64,000 nucleotides of DNA from Metopolophium dirhodum (taxonomy: Eukaryota; Arthropoda; Insecta; Hemiptera; Aphididae): NCBI RefSeq assembly GCF_019925205.1, contig NC_083562.1, positions 21,018,001 to 21,082,000 on the forward strand, written 5' to 3'. Of the stretch, positions 1 to 13,208 are shown piece after piece (positions within the stretch are counted from its first letter, which is position 1; every line of letters begins with the position of its first letter). Under the pieces are notes generated by a model that saw only the letters and a list, made by a program, of their open reading frames with translations, was not told the DNA's origin and did no database searches. Made by a program: the position numbers and the translations under genes.

Positions 1-1935
1 ATTTGAGGGGGGGCTAACATTATTAACATAAATGTGAGCAAGGGCGCTTCGATCCTAGAAAACTAAAAAAGGAGGGGGCTTGATGTACTTGGGGGGGGGG
101 CTAGATACAAAGATCAAGACCCCCCCACCGAATTCCGCCAAAGCTCAACCACACTATTGTTTTACATCGAAACAGCAATATTACTGCAATGTTACTTTTA
201 ACGTTAGAAGAAATTAAAGGATTTTAAGGAATACAGTCATTAAAAAAAGAGTAATGATAACAATAAAAATAGAGAAAAATACATTTTTTTATAAAAATGT
301 TGTTTTTTAACGATGTAAATCGAGGTTGGCATTCGGCAATGTTCGAAAATGTAATAAAATATTCCACAAAGTTACAGTAGGTAATTTAAAAATATAAAAG
401 TACTATGGCACAATTTTTACATAAGTAATATCTGTAAATGAGCAAGGCAGAGAAACAACAGGTAATTTAGAATAAATGGATTTATAATCATAGATATACA
501 CTATACAGTAATTATACAATAACTTTGAAGAGCTTGGTTTCACAATTGTTGTCATAAAAATTGCATAGTAAGAAATATGGATCTAAAATGTCAGGAATAA
601 AATTCTTTTCCAGCGCCATCAACGTCTTAACTTTGTTCGCTGTTGAGTTGTCGACATGGTCACGATCTCTATCGTAGTCCCATCACCCAACACCACGATT
701 TAAAATGTATAGGTATTTAAGATATCTTAAATCGTGGTCAAAACTTTAATTAATATAACAAAAAAGGAAACATTTAAAACCACACTATTTCAGCGGTGTC
801 TATAGAGTCTGCAGTTGGTCTCGACGCGTCATTCTGAGACAACGCAAGCGCCCCGCACAACAATTCTACTGCGGAAAGAGTGGGCATCCATGCGGGTCGA
901 TAATATTCCGCCCGTGGCAATTGCACGCACACTACAACAATGATCACCCGCAATACACTATAGTCAATTCACGTTCTATAACAATTATTATTTTAAATGC
1001 TCATACGCAAACACGCAATACTATTTTCCGAAGCATTTTAATTATTATTATTTCATACTGCTGTCCAAAAATATATTTAGGGTACACCTACTTAGGTCTG
1101 TAGTATAGGAATAATACTCGCACAAATTTACTGCAGTTTCTATTTAAATTATAACAATCTAATATATTAATATAAATTATGATACGTATTATGTCACAAT
1201 ATTTTTTAGTCGGATAGATTTTCATAACTTAGGTATTGTTCTCAGTAATGAAGAGATATAATTGTACTGTACTACTGTAAACTATATAAGTAGTTTAGTT
1301 TTAAATATAATAATAATAATTAATAGGTATCCCAAACATATCAGACAATTACAGATATTAATAAAAATCATTTTCCACACCATGGTTGAAAGATTTTTTT
1401 TTTAAATTTATGTCTAATTTGTATCATTCAAATATATTAAGAAGATTTAATGCAGATCGTTTTAAAAGAGTTCAATATAGGATTTTTTACTTTATGCATG
1501 CGTGCGTAGTAATAAGTGTTCATTATAGTGTGCGTGACTGTAGTGTAAAGAAATAACGGGGTACTCCCGCACGTGCACACATATTATGTCAACAACGTGT
1601 CGTCAAGCGCTAACGAATAATATTTCTCTTTTTTTTTGTCTAAAAGTATACATTTTTTGCCAACTGTATTGACTACCTCAAATATTCGATAAAATTACTG
1701 AAACCGAATTTTGTCATAAAGTTATTACTTGATAACCAGTTTCTAACAATTTTAAATGGTTTGACCCAGTTTTTGACCAAATTGTATTTGTTTTTATTTT
1801 TTATTGTACCTAATTCATACATTAATAATTTCCAGAAAATATTAATATTATTGTACATTATTTAACTTTCATATAATATCCTGGCCCTTTTTGGGCTGTT
1901 CAACTTTTTTTAGATTTTATTCAAGTTATGTATAA
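1..1935. other. AT-rich non-coding stretch
   Basis: No credible gene is seen. G-rich and C-rich runs at about 95-130 resemble the worn end of a DNA transposon. A short inverted repeat (ACCACGATTTAA at 692-703 with its complement at 727-738) shares its motif with copies near 13,385 and 13,485. A moderately GC-rich patch at 780-930 has no recognisable content. Confidence 0.5.
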
Positions 1936-2090
1936 CAATGGCGGATCCAGGGGGCAAAACGGGCATTTGCCCCCTCCCCGCCTCAATTGCCATAGTTTCC
2001 CTTTGTTTTACACTGTGTTTCGCCAATTTTTGTACTTTTTGTAGCACCCCCCCTAGACCCTCCCAAAATTAGGCCCTGGATCCGCCACTG
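1936..2090. mobile_element. hAT-type MITE, 155 bp
   Basis: The ends are near-perfect inverted repeats, CAATGGCGGATCCAGGG on the left and CCCTGGATCCGCCACTG on the right. They are flanked by 8-bp direct repeats (ATGTATAA at 1928-1935, ATATATAA at 2091-2098, one mismatch). An 8-bp target duplication with a CAGTGGCG-type end is the hAT superfamily signature. There is no coding capacity, so it would have been moved by a transposase made elsewhere. Confidence 0.8.
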
Positions 2091-2559
2091 ATATATAATG
2101 ACATGTTTGTTTGTAAATAAAATACTTGAAATTTTAATATAATGTCAATTATAAGTTGTTTTTACAGCAACTAAAAAATATTAAAAATACATGGTCAAAA
2201 TTTGTTTTATAAGTAAATAGTTGAAATTTTAACAAAATTTGTCAAAATATCGAAATGTTGTAAATCAGTTTAAAAAAAAGTAGTAAAATTTGATATATTT
2301 GAGTACTTATCAAATTTTTTGGGGGTGACAAAGTAGGAAAATTTCAGGGTAGTACTTTTTTTAATAATTGGGAACAATTAACAAAACACGGAAATATTTA
2401 TAGAACACTTGATGATTTTGACAGCAAAATATATCTTGGTATATTCGCTGTAATTAATAATGTAATACCTCACAGGCGACATTTTCATTTAACAATTATA
2501 TTAGTATAAAAAAGTAGAAGAAACCTATGAATACAATTTAATAAAATATAAAATACATA

Positions 2560-2690
2560 GAGGCTGACACGCAATCTCCGCTCAAAATCGTTTGTCTGTA
2601 CCTATTAATGATTTATTATTATTAATATGATATTAATCAATTCAAATTAAACACATCCATTACAGTGACCCAGACCCATTAAATTACTAG
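2560..2690. mobile_element. fragment of the long-TIR element family (see 9563-10787)
   Basis: The stretch with CTCAAAATCGTTTGTCTG and CACATCCATTACAGTGACCC matches, with divergence, the right arm of the element at 9563-10787. The other arm is not adjacent. A further fragment of the same family, with an ACGATTCTGAACGAA core, lies at about 3605-3695. Confidence 0.55.
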
Positions 2691-2895
2691 ATAAGTACAA
2701 CTAAAGTCTACGATAAAGTAGAGCGAGTTCCCTAGTTATTATTATAAGTATTTAACTAGCATTATTCTGCAGCATTTTCGGACCTTTCAAAATGTAATGC
2801 TTGGCAATAAAATTAATTTTATTCTTGTATTATATAATTAAATGTGAAAAATGAATTCAACATTTCAACAAAGAAAAATCTATACACATTGTATT

Positions 2896-2987
2896 ATCAA
2901 TGAACTATGGACATATAGTCACTATGATCATTGATCACTATAATCAATGAACTATGGACATAGTCACTATGATCATTGATCACTATA
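2896..2987. repeat. two-copy tandem duplication, about 46 bp
   Basis: A unit starting ATCAATGAACTATGGACATA and ending TTGATCACTATA is present twice back to back. The copies differ only by a 2-bp indel. No function is evident. Confidence 0.8.
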
Positions 2988-3094
2988 TTCACAAGGTACC
3001 GCACTTTTCAGTTTTCAATCTATTTTTACATAGTTAATGCACAACGAAATTAATAAAAAAAGAAGTCGGTAACCGCTATAATATTATACAGTTG

Positions 3095-3570
3095 GAGTCA
3101 AGCATAGACCTATATAATGGACAGCGCATTTCACTCCGCCCTGCCATCTACGCTAGGCGGTCATATTATAACCATATAACCGAGAGAAAAAACATTAAGT
3201 AGTGAAGGAGCCAGCATAAGGCCCGCATGAGGAACTGTATACATTTTACTACTTTGTTTCTTTTCTCGCTCACTCTATTATATCGCAGGGGCGTCCTTTG
3301 GGGGGGGGGGGCGACCACCCCCTCCATAAGTCGTAAGATGTTCTGTTTTTGCTAATAGATAAATACATTTTCTAAATGTTGTTCTGTATGTACACTGATT
3401 ATACAGACCGTCGATACAAACATCAAACATAAGGATTATATAAGCATATTATTTAGCAATATATTCACCCCCTCCCCCCATGGAATTGACCTGAAGACGC
3501 CCCTGCTATATCGTACCCCTGACTTCTCTCTCTAAGCGCTGTCCATTAGTTTATAGGTCTATGGAATCAA
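3095..3570. mobile_element. inverted-repeat MITE carrying a nested hAT MITE
   Basis: The outer arms are CATAGACCTATA...ATGGACAGCGC near 3102-3128 and the complementary GCGCTGTCCAT...TATAGGTCTATG near 3536-3562. A second element sits inside at 3286-3505: its ends are CAGGGGCGTC and GACGCCCCTG, flanked by TTATATCG and CTATATCG (8-bp duplication, one mismatch), again hAT-like. The layout is one non-autonomous element inserted into another. Confidence 0.65.
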
Positions 3571-3931
3571 GTGCATCTCGTTACTGAGTAAATCACTATA
3601 ATGGATGATTCAATTTGAATTCAATTTTCAATGATAAACCATTACAATATTATTACCTTTATGAAAAACGATTCTGAACGAATTACTTAGACGTATATAA
3701 CGAGCTTATATTACTAAATTTATTTTATTATATAATATATTTATTATTTACTATTATAGTAATTTATTTTACTAAAACTGAATAGACATTAGCTTAAAAT
3801 TAATCTAAATATTTTGAAAATATCAAACATTTGGTGACAGGCACGAGACACAACCTACCACCCTTGCTGCCTATTATTGAAATTATTAAATTAATAATTT
3901 ATTCTATTACAATATTTTTTTTTAATTTCCA

Positions 3932-4184
3932 TTATTTATATTTATCATAAAAATTTACCTCTTCGTCGACAAATAGGCTTTCCTCTTCAGAATATCCATC
4001 CGTCTGCTTAACGGAACTATCGATCCATAAATTCACTTTATCAGCTACATCTTTTGGACATTTGGACTCAGAAAAAGCCTCTTCATTTAAGTCGTTAACG
4101 ACTGCTTCCTTTTGCGCAATTGCTATATCTTTGCCAGCTATATAATTTCCATCATTATCGTTTTCATCTTCTACATAATTATCC

Positions 4185-4216
<32 letters not shown>

Positions 4217-4693
4217 AGCATAGTCCTCTTCAATGATATTTTCTTCAGTGTTAATAGCTGTACTAGCAGTTTCGTTAGCTTTTTTTTGATTGTCCATCAA
4301 CATGGAATTAGCAACAAGTGTGAATCGCAATCCTGAACTGACATTGAACAGACGTGGTTTTTTTTTCTTTACCTTACATTTTTCAAACACGTTCCGAAAT
4401 CCTTGGAACTTTTTTTCAATATCCTCAACAGTGTCTTCTTCCAGTACACGGCCATCGCCTATTTTGGCACCGACTTCGTCTGCATGCATAGAAGGAACGT
4501 ACGATTCTTGTATATTAGCTCTCTGACGTTGTTTTCGACGTCGGTCATTTGAGCGGTAGAAAACGCGGAACAACGATTTTTGCTCACGATTACGGACATT
4601 GCCTGAACGTATATCGTACACACAGTTCGGTTTCGGAGGACTTATACCAAGTAACTTTGTCACATAATACTTACAAGTGGCCGCCGTATCCAT
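3932..4693 (-). CDS. hypothetical acidic 253-aa protein, single exon
   Basis: I do not recognise a family. The reading frame is uninterrupted from an ATG at 4693 to a stop at 3932. The protein has a basic, Arg/Lys-rich N-terminal third (about residues 40-60, and KKKK near 110). An acidic central run of about a dozen Glu follows near residues 155-170, coded by repeated GAG/GAA. The C-terminal half is acidic and Ser-rich. No signal peptide or membrane segment is visible, and the composition suggests a nuclear or nucleic-acid-related protein, which is inference only. A polyadenylation hexamer (AATAAA on the minus strand, 3903-3898) lies about 30 bp past the stop, supporting real expression. The absence of introns is unlike the neighbouring genes and could mean a retrocopy or a transposon-derived gene. 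Confidence 0.5.
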
Positions 4694-4699
4694 TGCAAG

Positions 4700-7340
4700 T
4701 ATGCACTATTATACAAACACATTGTCGATTACTAAATTTCTTATATCATGAACACAATTAATAGTATATAAAATTACTCCTATTGTCGTTAACACGAAAG
4801 CATAGTTCACACGCAAACACACACATACTAAATTTAAATGTGTGGTATGTGCGGTGGATAAGGCATCGTGCGAACATTTGTGCAAACAAATGCACGATGA
4901 GGGGACATAAATAATCGCATAATTACACCAATTTTTAATGTATACACTTCGAAGGTTAAAAAGATATTTCAGAGGCCCTGCTTATCGCTTTCAGCCCAAT
5001 ATAATCGAAATATATTTGATATAATATGATATTATAGCTTTTTCAGAAGTAAGTACTAATTAGGTTAAATACCTACAACAATTAGAATAAAATAAAACAT
5101 TTAATTGAAATGGCTTATTATTTTTTTTTTAATTAAAAATTAGTACATTATACTTAGAGATGGGAATTTTACCGTAAATTTATGTAAATGTACGTACATT
5201 TTTTAATGCTGTATAATATTTTTATTTAGTAAATTTAATACGAACTCAATAACATTTGTATAACTAAGCTAACCATTTAACCAATATACCACTCGTCCAC
5301 TCCTTACTACAAGTATTATATTTATATATATTATAAGTATGTCTTGTTGCACAACCGGGGGTGCCAGGGGGTGCTTAGCAGTTTAGCACCTCTAACTTAT
5401 AATAGTTATATTGGACTAAAAATATTAATTAAAGTAAATCAGAGATGATGGTATTAAAAATTGTCTTTGTAATAATTATTTGATCTCATGTGCATGACAT
5501 AAATAATATAAGTAGGTATATAACTAGTTATATTTATATCATGCATTGTGGAGATATGGATGTCACTATAGCCTGCGTTGTTGCACATATGAAAACAATT
5601 GAAATGATTGGTCACTCAAATTTTAAAACAGTAAGAAATATTTACCGGGTAAAAAAATTATCGGTAATTTTACCAAGCTCCCATATCTAATTATACTACA
5701 ATCAATTAATGATAAAAGATTATACTATATGGTTTTATTAACCCATACTAATAAATATGTTTGTTTTTAAAAATATTTGCGAATTGGTTAACATAGGTAC
5801 TCTGTTCAAAATAATATTGTACTAGGCAGCCGACTTGTGGGTAAGGCTTCACTACACAAACGAGTATTGCCGGTCGGGCAGTCGGCCATTAACAAAAACT
5901 GATCTCTGAAGAGAGACGTTCTTATTTTGAATTGAGTGTCCATATTATATTTGTTTATAGCTACAAAGCTCTGACCGCTGTCCACTGAAGTAAGAATTCA
6001 TAATTCATATGTTATTGTTATTGGTTTATCTTGATAATAATACCTAATTAATAATTATTAATTACCAATATGAATGAGTTTTATAATACTTATAAAATCA
6101 AAATTTTTCTACACGACAAGCCTTATCTACTTAATTAATTAAAAATGTGATATCTTTAATAACAATGCCATAAAAATGTTAATTTATAAAATAAATAGTG
6201 AAATAATTATGGCATCAAAATATAAGTAACTGAAGTCTGACGTACAATATTTTATACAAAACTAAAACAAGACAGCAACTAGAAAAAGTAAAAGTTTCAA
6301 GTTCCAAAAATAAAAAAGGGTTAATTTAAATTTGTGTGGCCAATAATTATTGTATCTGCATTTTGCAATATTTACATAGGTAACTTAGTAATAACTAATA
6401 AATAATAATATTAAAAGAATCTAGAATATGGTTATAAGAAAAAAAATTATATTTTGAAAAAATTTAATCAAAAGTACCCAAAGGCTAAAATAGAATATAT
6501 TATATATTATTATGAAATATGTAATAACACTAATATGTTAGTATTTTTGGATAAAATTAAAAATATTAATATTTAACAATTTTAATTAAATATATTATAT
6601 TAAATGTATTTTCTTCTTTTTATATACATTTTTTTAAATTTCTTTTATTTAGATCTAACAAAACACAATTTCTACCAATCATTTAAAAATTAAAATTTTA
6701 CCTTAAAATGATTTCTTCATATTAAGATAAAAAGATTGGATCTATAAATTAAAAAATACATTCAATACTTATTTAACAGTATAAAATTATTCATTTCAAA
6801 AAAAAAAAAACAAAAAAATGTATAGATGATTTTTGGTTTTAATAATAAAAAATTGTATAAAATGGACGGATTTTGTTATTTTAAGGAATTACCTTAACTA
6901 ATTTATAATTTAATACAGTCATACTTAAAAATAATGTATCAATAAACAAAGTTATATAATAAAAGAGCAAACATATTTGGACGGATATGAAAATTAAATG
7001 TTTGGTGTTTAAGTTATACCCTTAAACATGAATAACTTAACAAATGGTTTATCATTATAAAACTATTTGGTAAAAGTGCTATAATTATTATAAATTGTTA
7101 AACAACAATTTCTGATCACAATATTGTTCTTCTAGTTATCATAATTAAATATAAATTATATAAATTAAAGTAAATTTATAACAGTTTTACAATATGATTG
7201 AACAAAAATATTTCCGAAAAAAATATTATTAACAATATTTTAAATTATTTGTAAATAATAAAACCAAAAACCTAAATCAATGTTTGATTTTTTAGTACAA
7301 ATAATGAACATGAATCTTTTGCATTAAATTAATGTAAATT
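4700..7340. other. AT-rich intergenic DNA
   Basis: No exon with convincing coding content or splice borders is seen. A short imperfect inverted repeat (CAGCCGAC / GTCGG) lies near 5825-5890. Otherwise the sequence is low-complexity AT-rich DNA. Confidence 0.4.
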
Positions 7341-7347
7341 CGAGAAG

Positions 7348-10300
7348 TCATTGATCAATATTACGGACAAAAAAAAATATACTTATCAACACTATAAGCA
7401 AATTGGAAGATGTAGACATGTTAGCTGAGTTACACCAATGGTCAAAATAACAAAAGCACCAGGTAGTTGAATCGTAATAGTCTCTGTAAATATTTACAAT
7501 AATTAAAATGTAATACTTCATGTTTATTTAAAAAATATACCGTTTAATATCCAATTCAGGTATTGAATTATTCACATAGTGGCCTAGCTTAACATCCACA
7601 GAACTCTTTCTGCAACCCTCATACTTGTCGGCTGGAATATCAGTTCGAAAACCTTTTAATGAACTCAAACAATCACGAGTAATACGTTCTTCAGCTAAAA
7701 AAATGTAAATAAAAGTTAATCTAATTATAATAATTATTATATTAAATACTTATTATTAAAATTAAATGTTATAAAATATTGTTTAATAAATATTTAACAA
7801 TGAAATCTTAAGAGGACGCAATCTCAATATTGGTTTTCTCTCTTAGATCCATGCTTTACCCAATTAATTTCAACAAATAAAATATTATTGTTAACATAAT
7901 GCATATCAAATATCAATACAATCAACTTGAAATAAAATAACACTTTAAATAATTTAAATATTAAAATTTCAGAATAATTGGGCATTTTAATAAGAGTGAT
8001 TATTGATTTATTTGATTACCTAATGACTACATAAAATTATTTAATAAAATTTTCAAAATATATTTCAATAATTCAGTATATTATAATACTATGTTTAGTA
8101 AAAGTAAAAATAAAGTTAATAATATATCAATTAATCCAGCATAATATGTGATTATTTTTTAACCAAACTTTTTTGATCTCTAGAAATTCATATTTATGAT
8201 GTTCACATATTCGATACCAGTATTCATATTATAAACTGTAAATAATATCTTATAATATCTTAGAGATTAAGGGTCGTTCTTACAATGTCCGGTAAAGTGT
8301 CGGTTAAAGCTAACCAACTGATAACAGATTTTGTTACCGGCAGAATTCGGCCGGCTAAGTGTCAATTAACTTTAACCGGACATTATATATCATGATTGTT
8401 AGTTAGTTTATTGAACATTATTAATATTTAAGAGGATATCAGCAATCACTATTTACTTTCTCTCCGACCCATGTGCGTGTGCTGTAAAAAAAAAATAGTA
8501 AGATACGGCATCTACACATAATTTGTTGAAAAAATACCCCTTAAGTGACATAATATTGGCTATGTTGTGTTTATAAACACAATTAGTGTTCTTTAAAAAT
8601 GCCCTAAGTAACAAAAAAAAAATTAATAGTACCAAGTAATAATGACATATTTATTAAGCATAAATGCCATACATTTTTTTATAGATATGGCAAAATTTGC
8701 TATTTGGCATATTTCCATGTTATAGACAAATTATGGTATTATTCCTTAGCATTTCTACCTTTTTTTCTGAACTAACAACATTGTATGTGACAATTTGTAA
8801 AATTCTGTTTTATAATATTAATAATTATTATATTTTTTATGTCATATCTTTATTATATTTATAGCATTTTATTCTAGTAAATAAATTTAGAAGCAATTTA
8901 TAATTATTAAGCAATATTGTCATAAAATGTACTAACTAACGTGTAATTATATTACTTATATTGTTAAGTAATCAGTGCTCGAATTGGGAAAAATTAAGTA
9001 GAGGAGCTCAATACAACGATTTAAAAACTTAGTTCCATGGTTGTTATTACTCAACACAAGCCCGTGGGGGGCTGTCCCCAACACCCACCACAATCCTACC
9101 TTACATACATACTTTTCATACTATTTTTCAACAACAAATTTTGAATTCCAAATAAGTATAATATATTTTGATACCAAATTTATACATCTTACATTGTTAC
9201 AGTAGAAAAAAAAATTAATAATAATCTACTTGTATATTCAATATGCTATATAGATAACAAAATTAATAATTATTGTTTTTGATTCAAACAAGACCACATA
9301 TTTTGATAAGTATAAAAAAATTTTAAAATTTTAAATACTGATAAATGATATTTCATTTGAAACACAATTTAAGATAATTTTTAAGACTATCTTAAACCGT
9401 GGGCAGAACACAGGGTGATATTATAATTAATTATTAAACTAATATCAAAAATAATTTTGATATGAAATAGTAAAACTCGTTATATAATTAACATCAATTG
9501 AAATACACATTTTAATAAAAAATATTTCAAACATTAGTTTGTACCGTCCCTTTGTCCACAAGTAAAAAAAGGTGGGTAAGTGGACGTCGCTCTGCTGTAC
9601 AGTAGGTTACAAGTGGGTCACTGTAATGTATGGTGTTAAATTTGAATTCAATGATAACGATTCTGAGCGAAAACGGTCAGTCAGCCTATGATATTACCAA
9701 GTATATTTGATGATATTATTGTGAATAAAGTAATTTATATATAACCTATTTACGTGGAGCCTTGTTTTCAATTTTTAATCTTAGAATCCTTTTTAAATCC
9801 TTTTCTATAAATATCAATAAAATTTTATCTGTTGAGTAAAAAAGCTTGAAAATTTAATAGAAGGCTCCTAGGTTATTGTTTCAAAGGCAGATGAAAAAAA
9901 TTAAAAATCCTTAGTCACAGTTTTTATTTATAAGCATTTAAAGTTCAAATTTTGACAAAATACAGAAAAATCACGAAAATTAGCAAACTATTTTGAGAAT
10001 TCATAAAAATTTTTCTTTTTAAATCTAAGATTTGAAAATGTAATATAAGATTACTTATAAGTTTGTCTACCTTTATCAAAAAAAAAAATGTCTACAAGAA
10101 ACTTAAATTAAATTTTTATGAGCGTCTGAAATTTATATTTTTACAACATTTGATATTTACTCGATTTCTCATGTAACAATTTTCTTATTTTATTGTAATT
10201 AAAAAACGAATGACTGTAGATACTTGAAAATAAATACACGATAAAATTTTGAAAATATTTTGACTCTTTTTGAGCTGTTTATGGACGTTGTCAGTTTTCA

Positions 10301-12731
10301 ATTTTTTTAGTTTTTTTTTCTATAAATATCAATAAAATTTTATTTGCTGGGTAAAAAAGCGTGAAAATTTAATATAAGGCTCCTGATATATCGTTCTAAT
10401 AGCAGTTGAAAAATATTAAAAATACATAGGCACGATTTTTTTTTATAAGCATTTAAAGTTCAAATTTTGACAACATTTATCAAATTTATAATTTATTAAT
10501 TATTTTGTAGTTAAAAATGTATAAAATGTTTAACTTTTATGGCTAAGGATTGAAAATTTAAAACAAGGCTCCACGTAAATATGTTATATATAAATTACTT
10601 TATTCACAATAATATCATCAAATATACTTGGTAATATCATAGGCTGACTGACCGTTTTCGCTCAGAATCGTTTTTCTTTTACAATGATATTATATCATTG
10701 AATTCAAATTTAACACCATCCATTACAGTGACCCAATTGTAACCTACTGTACAGCAGAGCAACATCCACTTATCCACCTTTTTTTTATTATTATCAAGTA
10801 TTAACTTTAAAAACCAATTATTTAAAATTATAATGTCAACTCATTTAGTTTTTATGATGAAATTTAAGTAATTTAATTTTTAAAGTAAACTTAAACTAAA
10901 GCATAAATTATTTTTTAAAGGTAAAAATATAAATAAATAAACACAAAACTTTATAAATATGTCATTCTATGAATTCTATCAATTTTTATCTTCAGTAATG
11001 TCATAGTCACAATCACTGATAAAACAAAACAGATAATAAATTCAATTAAACATGCATGGTCGAACCATAAAATATAAATGTATAAACAAATTATAAAAAT
11101 CATAAACAGATATTAGCCAATAATATTTTCAAAAAAAAAAGAGTAGACTTCCATGTACTTAACACTATTGTTAAGAGGATGTCACACCCGCATGTGTTGT
11201 CTGTCTCACAAATGTACAACATAGCAAAAACTATTTTGCGCAGGACAACTTTTCTCGCACCACATTTGTTGTATAACTACCAAATTTTAACAAAACGTAA
11301 AGAAGAACTTTATCTGTGCAACAGCGTGCTCTTTTTTTTAATAGCAGTATACAATTATTTTTTATAAGCAAATGAAAAAAACAAAAAAATCAAATGTTTA
11401 GAAGCAAATAACTTGTATTGTATTTATGTTACCTATCTAAAATATGGGCACAATGTTGCATAGATAATTTTCCACCCTATATCAGTGGTTCCAAAATAGT
11501 TTTTGCTATGTTGTACATTTGTAAAACGGAGACAACACATGCGGGTGTGACATCTTCTTAAGGACACTCATCAAAAAAGAGTACTGTCCAACGAAAAAGT
11601 CTGGTCACCATTTGTATAATACATAAATACACACATTCTTGAATTGCTTTAGTCATTATTGCCTAATAAATGTATTTATTTTTAAAAAATGCATACAAAT
11701 AGTTTATTCATGTATGTATAAAATATAATTATCTAAGTTTTAGCCTTAATCAAGAAATTAAAATAATAAAATCACACAATAGTATTATTTTGTCCAATCA
11801 CAGCCTGAAAAATTCTTGAGTATTATGTGACTAAACTTTTGTTAATATTATTTAGTATTTAACACTTTAAGACCTTTACTTAAATTTACATAATGGTATC
11901 TAAATAATAGTATCAATATAACTATAAGTATAATGAATCAGTAAATTAAACTTTAACTAGTATAACATACAGTACATAGTACATTAGATTAGTGTTAAAG
12001 TTATTAAGTCAAATAATCAATAACATACTTAAATTATATGTTAAACCCTTAGAAATATTATACTCTATAATAATTTTGGTTATAGGTAGGTGATTTGACT
12101 TTAAAATTACTCAAGTCAAGAACAGAAAATTCTGATATCATCTTAACAGAGCTTACCTTGACTATAATATTCACTAATGACCACTTATTCAACGCAATAT
12201 ATTTAAAAATAAAAATTCTAAAAATGTAATAGATATTCTTCAGTAACTATGCAAAATTAAAAATATTTTGATGTTTACTTAATAATTTATATTGAAATTA
12301 ATAAAGTAAAAGTCAATAATTTAATTAAATATTAATAAAATGTTGTTATGTATAATACAAATAATTACCTCCAACTTTCTCAATGACTTTTACACATAAA
12401 TCATCTTCTTCAGGACAAGAAATTGTTTTATGCCACAGCCACTTAAATGGTGTGCCACAACCTGGATGTGTTGAAACACATTGGTAGCATAATAATAATG
12501 ATTGAGCTATAAAATAACAATAAAAAGATAAATTCAGTTATATCTCCAAGGATTACTTCATATACTACCTATTATAATGCTATAACATAATACATAAGAC
12601 ATTAAGACATTTAATATAAGATAGTACAACAGAAAATACCATAGGGCCACTCCCTGTAGAGTATAGTACTCACCATGAACGAATATTGCAGAAAATATAA
12701 CTAATGAAAGGAAAGCTTTTGATTTTGTCAT
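7348..12731 (-). CDS. Ly6/uPAR-domain secreted protein, probably GPI-anchored (four exons)
   Basis: Four exons join in frame with GT/AG borders: 12731-12674, 12506-12369, 7694-7541 and 7483-7348, giving 161 residues. Residues 1 to about 22 form a hydrophobic signal peptide, starting at the ATG that directly precedes it. The mature part has ten cysteines (26, 29, 36, 50, 57, 74, 93, 126, 128, 134) and ends in Cys-Asn, the classic three-finger Ly6 pattern. A hydrophobic tail after about residue 142 fits a GPI-attachment signal. Known insect relatives, the quiver/sleepless-type and CG9338-type Ly6 proteins, sit on the cell surface and act in channel regulation, septate junctions or trafficking; which of these applies here cannot be told. 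Intron 2 is about 4.7 kb and full of transposons. The gene lies head to head with the SIAH-like gene, about 1.25 kb apart. Confidence 0.9.
8281..8387. mobile_element. small inverted-repeat MITE in the Ly6 intron
   Basis: The left end TACAATGTCCGGTAAAG and the right end CTTTAACCGGACATTATA are inverted copies of each other. The interior contains further CCGGC/GCCGG pairs that would fold. It has no coding capacity and no clear target duplication. Confidence 0.5.
9563..10787. mobile_element. long-TIR non-autonomous DNA transposon, about 1.2 kb
   Basis: The first roughly 220 bp and the last roughly 230 bp are near-identical inverted copies. They begin with A-run GGTGG(G/A)TAAGTGG and include the marker ACGATTCTGAGCGAAAACGG. 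Both ends abut TA, as in Tc1/mariner-like insertions, but the A/T-run makes the exact end uncertain. The interior is AT-rich with no transposase, and its two halves repeat a GAAAATTTAATA...GGCTCC segment. Diverged fragments of the family occur near 2560, 3605, 20150, 21960-22410, 29860-30110, 35160-35470 and 38340, so it is abundant in this genome. Confidence 0.75.
11171..11561. mobile_element. TTAA-flanked MITE with about 70-bp TIRs
   Basis: The inverted ends of about 70 bp run TTAAGAGGATGTCACACCCG on the left and the complementary CGGGTGTGACATCTTCTTAA on the right, with few mismatches. They continue inwards to the shared GTACAACATAGCAAAAACTA. TTAA at both borders is the target site used by piggyBac-type transposases. 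The 390-bp element holds no gene and lies in the long intron of the Ly6 gene. Confidence 0.75.
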
Positions 12732-13000
12732 ATTTATTATGAAGATACAAAACAAAGCTATATGTTTTACTGTTTAACTTTAATAAATATTTACTGTTCA
12801 AAGGTTTATTAAAGTTAAACAATTTTAAATTAATTAGTTAAAAATAATATTTCAATAGCAAGTAAAACTCACTTACTCGCTGCTATATAGTAATCTATTA
12901 TCTCAGATAACAAAAAACCAAACAAAACCGACAAAAACAATACAGACACGGACTAAGATAATATACAGGACTGGTCACGACATGGTTGGAGGGTGTGGGG

Positions 13001-13208
13001 GGTTGACCATGAAATGTAGTTCAACAGGCGGAGTTCGGGGGAATATTTTCCTCTTAGCATTACTATAGCGCTGTCTTAGTGGATACTTATGGAACTAGAA
13101 ATTTGTATGATGGGTTTTAGTTCCATAAGTATCCACTAAGACAGCGCTAGTAATGCGAAAAGGAAAATATCCCCCCGAACACCGCCTGTTGAAGTACATT
13201 TCGTAACC
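13001..13208. repeat. large imperfect palindrome (hairpin), about 208 bp
   Basis: The left arm (13001-13097) and right arm (13115-13208) are inverted copies around an 18-bp loop. The core TAGTTCCATAAGTATCCACT and CTAAGACAGCGCTA is perfectly paired, and further out GGCGG/CCGCC and CCCCCGAAC match with a few changes. It is probably a foldback element or a head-to-head duplication. It lies between the two divergent host genes. Confidence 0.75.

Noticed and set aside
5825..5890. Possible pol III gene
   Set aside because: It has only a weak A-box-like word and no B box.
11179..11367. 62-codon open frame
   Set aside because: It lies within the TTAA-flanked MITE and starts in its inverted end.
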